Source of the DNA: an uncultured Hyphomonadaceae bacterium
GTDB taxonomy: Bacteria; Pseudomonadota; Alphaproteobacteria; Caulobacterales; Hyphomonadaceae
Length of the DNA stretch: 6,273 nucleotides
Assembly: GCA_937873805.1 (NCBI GenBank)
Contig: CALMWO010000239.1
Location: forward strand, 1-6,273
Direction of reading: 5' to 3'
Shown: positions 1 through 4,906 of the stretch, one piece after another
Layout of the letters: each line of letters opens with the position of its first letter
Position numbering within the stretch: the first letter of the stretch is position 1
Translations under genes and position numbers: made by a program
Notes under the pieces: model-generated
Databases searched by the model: none
What the model was told of the DNA's origin: nothing
Seen by the model: only the letters and a program-made list of their open reading frames with translations

Positions 1-502
1 GTTGCATCTCGCGCATCGCTGGCACGAAGTTGTGGTTGTCGTGGTCGGAACGCGCCAGCTTCAGCAGGGCGAAGCGCTGCAGCGTAGAAAGCTCGCTCCA
101 GCATTGCGGCGATGGCGGCGCCACGCCGGAGTCCGTAGCCTGACGGATAATCTCTGCCGGCACGCGCGACGCATTGGCCCAGGCGGGCTTCGGATCAAGC
201 GGCAGCCACTTGATGGCTTCAGGACTGTGCGTCTTCGCCAGATGCACCACGGCAATTCTGTAGGCTTCGATCTCCGCGCCTGTATCGCATCGGCTTGCGA
301 GAAGACTGGCGCGATTTGCCATTCCCATCTTCGACCACTGCCTGAGCGATAGCTTCACGCCGCAACGATCGAGCTTGAACCGCACGACCATGGGAATGCA
401 GCGGAGATCATGCGCGAAGTCGGCTTCGAAGGCGAAGATCGCCTGCACATCGCCGATGCCATCGAGGACAGCGAAATTGGCGTCGAGGTGAGCAAGCGTC
501 AT
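1..502 (-). CDS. Nitrate reductase-associated protein (Nitr_red_assoc / NarM-like), 3' end cut by window edge
   Basis: The minus strand is open from an ATG at 502 to the left edge, giving 167 codons without a stop. I translated it by hand. The protein resembles the Nitr_red_assoc family (PF09655/TIGR02664 as I recall). The N-terminal half has FAFEADF near residues 23-29, DLRCIPMVVRFKLD at 32-45 and a KLSLRQW stretch at 50-56. The C-terminal part has LPLDPKPAW, APPSPQCW and, near the end, LQRFALLKLAR followed by HNFVPAMRE. Family members end soon after that last motif, so only a few residues are probably missing. An AGAGGA Shine-Dalgarno lies 8 nt before the ATG and fixes the start. The family is typically encoded near nitrate reductase and molybdopterin genes, as here beside mobA and nasA. 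Cyanobacterial NarM, which I believe is a member, is needed for nitrate reductase activity, so a maturation or assembly role is inferred. The biochemical function is unknown. No signal peptide or membrane segment is visible, so it is probably cytoplasmic. Confidence 0.82.
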   Translation of the reverse strand, partial: MTLAHLDANFAVLDGIGDVQAIFAFEADFAHDLRCIPMVVRFKLDRCGVKLSLRQWSKMGMANRASLLASRCDTGAEIEAYRIAVVHLAKTHSPEAIKWLPLDPKPAWANASRVPAEIIRQATDSGVAPPSPQCWSELSTLQRFALLKLARSDHDNHNFVPAMREMQ

Positions 503-588
503 GCTGTTGGTCCTCTCGGGAGGGTGATTGATCGCGACGGCATATCGGAAGGGTTGGCTTCGCCGCTGGGTGCGTGCCAGATGACAGG
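503..588. promoter_or_regulatory. Divergent intergenic region between mobA and the NarM-like gene
   Basis: This is the only real non-coding gap in the window. It is 86 nt long, or 71 nt if mobA starts at the GTG at 574. It separates two divergently oriented genes and so should hold promoters for both, unless they are read from elsewhere. I could not find a convincing pair of -10/-35 boxes, an FNR/Anr palindrome or another operator. The visible elements are the Shine-Dalgarno of the NarM-like gene and a small imperfect inverted repeat at 512-523. The promoter role is inferred from gene orientation only. Confidence 0.4.
511..516 (-). promoter_or_regulatory. Ribosome binding site of the NarM-like gene
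   Basis: On the minus strand the sequence reads AGAGGA, then 8 nt, then the ATG at 502-500. This supports the start chosen for the edge-truncated gene. The site lies in a short imperfect inverted repeat (CCTC at 512-515, GAGG at 520-523) that could form a small hairpin in the transcript. Confidence 0.6.
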
Positions 589-1179
589 ATGCAGGTGAAA
601 CGGGTTGCGGCAATTCTGGGGGGAGGCGCCGGTGTGCGGATGGGAGGCCGAAAGGCGCTCGTCATGCTCGACGGCAAACCACTCGTGGCGCATGTCGCCG
701 GAGCCCTGCGTCCGCTGGCCAGCAACATCGCCGTTGTCGGCGACGCAGAAGCGACGAAGGCGATCGGCGCGGTGGAGCTAGTTGATCCGCCAGGCTTTCC
801 GGCGGGGCCGCTGTCCGGCGTCTGTGCGGCGCTGGAGTGGGCGATGCGAGAGGGTGCGGATCGTGTGATGGTGGCGCCTTGCGATACGCCGCTGCTGACC
901 GCCGATGTAGTCGCCCAGCTCGATGCCGCGCTGTCGTCTGACGCAAGGGTCGCATGCGCAGAGACTGCCGATGGTCTGCAGCCGTTGATCTCCATGTGGC
1001 GTAGCGAGCTGGCGTCATGGTTGCGGGCCGAGCTGGCTGACGGACATCCGTCTGTGAGGGACGTGCTGGCAAGAGCCGGGCTCACGCGTGTCAGATTCAG
1101 CGACGCGGATATTTGTCTCAACGTCAACACGCCTGAAGACCTGCAGCACGCAGAAGCGATAGTTCGGGCGCGGCGCTGA
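589..1179 (+). CDS. mobA: Molybdenum cofactor guanylyltransferase MobA
   Basis: MobA transfers GMP from GTP to molybdopterin, giving the Mo-bis-MGD cofactor needed by nitrate reductases such as the neighbouring NasA. It acts in the cytoplasm. From the ATG at 589 the protein is 196 aa, normal for the family. The nucleotide-binding loop ILGGGAGVRMGGRKAL is at residues 9-24, with glycine where many homologues have alanine (LAGG). PAGPLSG is near 71-77. APCDTPLL at 96-103 holds the probable metal-binding Asp99. NVNTPEDL at 178-185 is the typical MobA C-terminal motif. A GTG at 574 would add 5 residues (MPDDR). Neither start has a strong Shine-Dalgarno. ATG 589 was chosen because homologues usually begin a few residues before the loop. 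The frame cannot extend much further, because a stop lies at 529-531. The gene faces the nir-nas operon and overlaps the cobA 3' end by 56 nt. A related CTP-dependent transferase (MocA) is less likely, given the context and the C-terminal motif. Confidence 0.9.
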   Translation: MQVKRVAAILGGGAGVRMGGRKALVMLDGKPLVAHVAGALRPLASNIAVVGDAEATKAIGAVELVDPPGFPAGPLSGVCAALEWAMREGADRVMVAPCDTPLLTADVVAQLDAALSSDARVACAETADGLQPLISMWRSELASWLRAELADGHPSVRDVLARAGLTRVRFSDADICLNVNTPEDLQHAEAIVRARR

Positions 1180-1918
1180 TCGCGTCGGCGCAGGCCAAGC
1201 CGATGCAGATAAAGACCGGGGCGGCTATCTTCTCGTGCGACAGGGCATCGGCAAGTTGATCGATGGTCGAACTGACAAGGCGGGAGCCGGGGCGCGACAC
1301 GTCGATGGCGGCGATTGCTGGCGTTTCGCGCGACATGCCAGCCTGGATCAGCTGCTGCGAGATCGATGAGATGTCCGCGCAGCCCATATAGAGGCAGAGC
1401 GTGGTAGACGGATCGGCTATCGCGGCCCAATCGCCCGAGGCGCCATCAAGCGTGCGGCCAGTTGCGATCACGACACGGCGGGCGCCAGCCCGCGTTGTCA
1501 GCGAGAAGCCGAATTCCGCGGCTGCGGCGGAGGCTGTGGTAATGCCTGGAACGACTTCGACAGGCACGCCGTGATCTTCGAGATAGGCGCGTTCTTCAGC
1601 CGCGCGCCCGAAGATGGACGGATCGCCGCCCTTGAGGCGCGCAACCACCGCTCCCGTACGCGCGAATCGCAGCATGAGCCGATTGATGAAATCCTGCGGC
1701 GTCGAGGGGCGGTGGCCGCGCTTGCCGACCTCAATGCAGCGTGCGCCAGGTGGAAACAGCGCGCGGATGTCGTCGCCGACGAGGGCGTCGAACAGTATCA
1801 CGTCTGCGGTTTGAATGGCCTTGAGCGCGCGAACCGTCAGCAGGTCAGCCGAACCCGGACCCGCACCAACAAGGCGGACACGACCCATGCGTGCAGGCGT
1901 TCCATGATCAGGCTGCAT
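1124..1918 (-). CDS. cobA: Uroporphyrinogen-III C-methyltransferase (SUMT), siroheme branch
   Basis: SUMT transfers two methyl groups from S-adenosylmethionine to uroporphyrinogen III, giving precorrin-2, the precursor of the siroheme used by NirB. From the ATG at 1918 it is 264 aa, matching single-domain SUMTs rather than full CysG. The SAM-binding VGAGPGSADLLTVRA is at residues 17-31, RLKGGDPSIFGR at 94-105, VVPGIT at 122-127 and YMG at 177-179. The later region usually carrying a TxPDQRVV-type motif reads IDVSRPGSRLV and is divergent. A strong GAGGAG lies 7 nt before this ATG, inside the end of nasA. The alternatives are a GTG at 1921 and an ATG at 1888 that starts at MGRVRLVGAG. The gene overlaps nasA by 11 nt and is the last gene of the operon. 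No dehydrogenase/ferrochelatase domain (the CysG N-terminal half) is present, so siroheme must be finished by an enzyme encoded elsewhere. Confidence 0.9.
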   Translation of the reverse strand: MQPDHGTPARMGRVRLVGAGPGSADLLTVRALKAIQTADVILFDALVGDDIRALFPPGARCIEVGKRGHRPSTPQDFINRLMLRFARTGAVVARLKGGDPSIFGRAAEERAYLEDHGVPVEVVPGITTASAAAAEFGFSLTTRAGARRVVIATGRTLDGASGDWAAIADPSTTLCLYMGCADISSISQQLIQAGMSRETPAIAAIDVSRPGSRLVSSTIDQLADALSHEKIAAPVFICIGLACADAISAAPELSLLRAAGLQAC

Positions 1919-4565
1919 CACGCTTCTCCTCAGGGATTGTAGCGGCGATCAGTTGTTGCAATGCAGGGCGACAAGAGCCGCAGGTTGCGCCGGCGCGCGT
2001 GGCGTTTCCAACGGCATCGAGCGTGCAGGCGCCGGCCTGGATGGCGGTGACAATGGTGTTCGCAGTGACGCTGGCGCAGGCGCAGACGATGGAGCTGCTA
2101 TCCAGCCGAACACCCGGCGCCCTGCCGTGCAGAAGAAAGCGGCGCGTATCATCCGAGAGTGTCTCTTCCTGGAAAGCAGCTGCCAGCCATTCGCGCGGCG
2201 GAAGGCGGGCGCCGGCGAAGAAGATGTGCTCGAGCCGGCCATCCACGATCCATGCTTCGCGCCGGGAGTTCGCGGCGGCGTCTTCGAAGCGCAGGCATTC
2301 GCCGGTTGCGCCTTTCAGCAGAGCGCGGGCGAGTTGCTCCCGTTCGCTCTCACCGCCGCGCCCGGCAAATTCGTGCAGATGGGCGCCAGTCTGTGGAATG
2401 CGCCGCCAGATGACGGGGAGGTCGCGAGGCGCCTCGACTGGCGCGCGGGAAATGTAGAAGCCCGCCCATGTCTCGCGGTAGCCATAGATGCGAGCGGGCG
2501 TGTGCTTGAATTCGGGTTGGCCCGAGACGGGATCCACGGCGCCGCTCGTCGTGGCGTTGACGCGACCATTCGGGGCGAAAGCGTCAGTCCAGTGCATCGG
2601 CATGAAAAGCGAGCCGCGGCGCTGCCGATCCGTCACGCGCGCGATGACGACGGCTTCGCCGCGCGCAGTCTCCACGCAGGTGAGGCGACCGTCGGTTACG
2701 CCCGCGGGCGCAGCGTCGAGCGGGTGGATCTCGACATAGGGTTCAGGGATGTGGCGGGAGAGCCCGGGCGCAAGGGCGGTGCGCGTCATGGTGTGCCACT
2801 GATCACGTACGCGGCCGGTGTTGAGCGAGAGCGGGTAGCGCAGGCTGACAGGGTCGGCGGGAGCTACGGGTTGGACCGCGATCATGCGGGCGCGGCCATC
2901 GGGCGTCGGGAAGCGGCCATCTGTGAACAGGCGCGCATCACCTTTGCGCTCGCGCATGGGCCATTGTGTTGGCTCGAAGGCTTTGTATGCGTCATCAGTC
3001 ATCGTGATGAGCGAAGAAAGATCGAGCATGCGATTGGTGTTTTCATAGGCGGTCAGGCGTGCGTATTCACGGAAAATGTCGGCCGGGGTGCGCCAGGAGA
3101 AAGCGTCGGCATGGCCCATCGCGCGAGCGATATCTGCGATGATCTTCCAGTCGGGGCGCGCTTCGCCGGGTGCTGGAAAGAGGGCGCGCTGGCGCGAGAT
3201 CCGGCGCTCGGAGTTCGTGACCGTGCCGTCCTTCTCGCCCCAGGCCAACGCGGGCAGTTTCACGTGTGCGTAGGCGGCCGTGTCTGTTTCGGCCATGCAG
3301 TCAGACACCACAACAAGCGGGCAGCGTGAGAGAGCTTCGCGGACGCGCGTGGAGTTCGGAAGGCTGACGGCAGGATTGGTGGCCATGACCCAGACGGCCT
3401 TGATGCGGCCGTCATGGATCGCCTCGAACATGTCGATCGCCTTGAGGCCCGGCTTGCGCGCGATGGCGGGTGAGGACCAGAAGCGCTGGACGCGGCTGCA
3501 GTTTTCGTCGGTGAAGCCCATGTGCGCGGCGAGGGTTGAGGCCAGCCCCCCGACTTCGCGGCCGCCCATGGCATTGGGTTGGCCGGTGATCGAGAACGGA
3601 CAGGCGCCGGGCTTGCCGATCCTTCCCGTGGCGAGGTGTGCGTTGAGGATGGCGAGCCCCTTGGCGACACCTTGCGCGGACTGGTTGGCGCCCATGGAAA
3701 ACAGAGAGACGGTACGCGGTGTTTCGGCGAACATCGCGTAGAAACGCCGAAGAGTATCTTCTTCGACGCCGCAATCTGCCGCGACAGCGGATGGCGACTG
3801 ATCTGCGACCGCGAGGCTGGCGGCGACCGTGTCGAAGCCGCTGACGTGATTGGCAATCCAGGACGTGTCGACAGCGCCGCGACGGATGAGGTCAGCGAGA
3901 AGGCCGTTCCAGAGGCGCACATCGGATTGCGGTGCAAGCGGCAGGTGAAGGTCCGCGGCGTCAGCCGTTTCCGTGCGACGCGGATCAATCACGACATGGC
4001 GCTGTCCACGCTTTCGTGCAGTTTCCATGCGCCGGTAGAGGACAGGGTGCGTCCACGCGGCGTTGTGACCGGACATGACGACCAGATCCGCGAGGTCGAT
4101 GTCTTCATAGCAGCCGGGGACATAATCGCCGCCGAAAGCCTGTGTGTGTGCCGCGACCGCAGACGCCATGCAGAGGCGCGAGTTCGTGTCGATGTTGCCC
4201 GAGCCGATGAAGCCTTTCATCAGCTTGTTGGCTGCGTAGTAGTCCTCCGTCAGCAACTGACCCGACACGTAGAATGCAACTGAGTCCGGTCCGTGCTTGT
4301 CGATGGTCCGCTGGAAGCCGCGTGCGACGTGGTTGATCGCACGCTGCCAGCTGACCGCTCGCCCGCCGATAGTGGGGTTCAGCAGGCGGCCTTCGAGCCC
4401 AACAGTCTCTCCAAGGGCTGCGCCCTTTGAACAGATGCGGCCTTGATTGGCAGGGTGCTGCAAGTCAGGGGTGATCTTCAGTGAACGCTCGGGCGTCGCC
4501 TGTCCGCGAAGTCCGCAGCCAACGCCGCAATAGGGACAGGTGGTGCGAACGCCGGCTTCGCCCAT
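1908..4565 (-). CDS. nasA: Assimilatory nitrate reductase catalytic subunit NasA, with C-terminal BFD-like [2Fe-2S] domain
   Basis: NasA reduces nitrate to nitrite at a Mo-bis-MGD site in the cytoplasm. The 885-aa protein begins with a [4Fe-4S] domain: C10, C13, C17 and C45, followed by K47. The likely molybdenum ligand is C132 in SRLCMASAV. The molybdopterin oxidoreductase core carries SMGANQSAQG, HLATGRIGKPG and GQPNAMGGREVGG near residues 290-340. The dinucleotide-binding domain starts around 580 with TGRVRDQWHTMTR. The last 60 residues form a BFD-like domain with C828, C830, C862 and C865, as in Klebsiella-type NasA, probably an electron entry point. There is no twin-arginine signal, which argues against periplasmic NapA. 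The start at ATG 4565 has GGAGG 10 nt upstream. It overlaps the nirD stop by 1 nt (TGATG). The frame could extend upstream to 4634, but that would overlap nirD and has no family support. No NasB/NasC-type electron donor is encoded nearby. Confidence 0.96.
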   Translation of the reverse strand: MGEAGVRTTCPYCGVGCGLRGQATPERSLKITPDLQHPANQGRICSKGAALGETVGLEGRLLNPTIGGRAVSWQRAINHVARGFQRTIDKHGPDSVAFYVSGQLLTEDYYAANKLMKGFIGSGNIDTNSRLCMASAVAAHTQAFGGDYVPGCYEDIDLADLVVMSGHNAAWTHPVLYRRMETARKRGQRHVVIDPRRTETADAADLHLPLAPQSDVRLWNGLLADLIRRGAVDTSWIANHVSGFDTVAASLAVADQSPSAVAADCGVEEDTLRRFYAMFAETPRTVSLFSMGANQSAQGVAKGLAILNAHLATGRIGKPGACPFSITGQPNAMGGREVGGLASTLAAHMGFTDENCSRVQRFWSSPAIARKPGLKAIDMFEAIHDGRIKAVWVMATNPAVSLPNSTRVREALSRCPLVVVSDCMAETDTAAYAHVKLPALAWGEKDGTVTNSERRISRQRALFPAPGEARPDWKIIADIARAMGHADAFSWRTPADIFREYARLTAYENTNRMLDLSSLITMTDDAYKAFEPTQWPMRERKGDARLFTDGRFPTPDGRARMIAVQPVAPADPVSLRYPLSLNTGRVRDQWHTMTRTALAPGLSRHIPEPYVEIHPLDAAPAGVTDGRLTCVETARGEAVVIARVTDRQRRGSLFMPMHWTDAFAPNGRVNATTSGAVDPVSGQPEFKHTPARIYGYRETWAGFYISRAPVEAPRDLPVIWRRIPQTGAHLHEFAGRGGESEREQLARALLKGATGECLRFEDAAANSRREAWIVDGRLEHIFFAGARLPPREWLAAAFQEETLSDDTRRFLLHGRAPGVRLDSSSIVCACASVTANTIVTAIQAGACTLDAVGNATRAGATCGSCRPALQQLIAATIPEEKRDAA
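1926..1931 (-). promoter_or_regulatory. Ribosome binding site of cobA, inside nasA
   Basis: GAGGAG on the minus strand, 7 nt before the ATG at 1918-1916, sits in the last codons of nasA. It decides the start in favour of ATG 1918 over ATG 1888, which has only a weak GGAA upstream. It implies that cobA is translated with an 11-nt overlap behind nasA. Confidence 0.65.
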
Positions 4566-4906
4566 CAGCGCAGCGCCTCCGCTGCGAGTTCGACCCGGCC
4601 ATTCACGACACGAAGATTGATGCGCGGGGCGCATCCTTGCCCCGCATCAGCGCCCATGAGTTGTCCCGTCGCGAGGTCTACATTCCGTCCATGCAGCGGG
4701 CAGGTGACACTCGCGCCATGGACGATGCCCATGCTGAGAGGGCCCTGCTTGTGCGGGCAGCGGTCAATGAGTGCGAAGACCTGATCATCCCCCGTGCGGA
4801 AGATTGCAATCGGTCCTTTGATGCCGGCCACATTGCGCGCGCCGCGTTGCGGAATGTCCGTCACGGCGCAGATGTCGACCCAGATGTGGTCCATCAGGGC
4901 GCTCAT
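4565..4906 (-). CDS. nirD: Nitrite reductase small subunit NirD, Rieske type with intact cluster ligands
   Basis: NirD is the small partner of NirB in the cytoplasmic NAD(P)H-dependent nitrite reductase that makes ammonium. The protein is 113 aa, normal for the family. It opens with HIWVDICAVTDIP, the usual NirD first strand. A full Rieske [2Fe-2S] motif follows: C50-P-H52 and C69-P-L-H72, with 16 residues between H52 and C69. The enterobacterial NirD has the same fold but lacks these ligands, so this one probably binds a cluster. The ATG at 4906 overlaps the nirB stop in an ATGA (4 nt), and a weak GGGTGG lies 7 nt upstream. A longer in-frame extension to 4981 runs inside nirB and is not needed. 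The stop codon touches the nasA start. A stand-alone Rieske ferredoxin is a possible alternative, but position directly after nirB makes NirD the best call. Confidence 0.94.
   Translation of the reverse strand: MSALMDHIWVDICAVTDIPQRGARNVAGIKGPIAIFRTGDDQVFALIDRCPHKQGPLSMGIVHGASVTCPLHGRNVDLATGQLMGADAGQGCAPRINLRVVNGRVELAAEALR
4576..4580 (-). promoter_or_regulatory. Ribosome binding site of nasA, inside nirD
   Basis: GGAGG on the minus strand lies 10 nt before the ATG at 4565-4563, within the last codons of nirD. It supports the start right at the nirD stop rather than the longer upstream frame, and suggests re-initiation after nirD. Confidence 0.55.

Noticed and set aside
2..352. Plus-strand open frame at the left edge
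   Set aside because: It is the antisense shadow of the NarM-like gene. The translation shows no family motif and has a run of valines and arginines typical of a shadow frame.
408..1430. Minus-strand open frame of 340 codons spanning the 3' part of cobA, mobA antisense and the intergenic gap
   Set aside because: It runs antisense to mobA and out of frame with cobA and the NarM-like gene, all of which have clear family motifs. Its composition is low in structure, rich in R, P, A and S.
1953..3329. Long plus-strand open frame (458 codons) opposite nasA
   Set aside because: It lies wholly antisense to the motif-rich nasA frame and has no recognisable domain. GC-rich coding DNA commonly gives such long antisense frames.
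3260..3988. Minus-strand open frame in another frame of nasA
   Set aside because: Same strand but shifted frame inside nasA; the composition (S, P, A, R) is that of an out-of-frame read, and the nasA frame is continuous here, so there is no frameshift.
3579..4283. Plus-strand open frame of 234 codons opposite nasA
   Set aside because: Antisense to the nasA core domain with no recognisable motif or ribosome binding site.
1908..4565. Periplasmic NapA or a formate dehydrogenase instead of NasA
   Set aside because: There is no twin-arginine signal, the C-terminal BFD-like domain is typical of NasA, and the gene is embedded in a nirBD-SUMT operon. The motif around C132 fits assimilatory nitrate reductases.
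4566..4634. N-terminal extension of nasA to an upstream start at 4634
   Set aside because: It would add 23 residues before MGEAGVRTTC that overlap nirD and match no family N-terminus. The ATG at 4565 has a Shine-Dalgarno and sits at the nirD stop.
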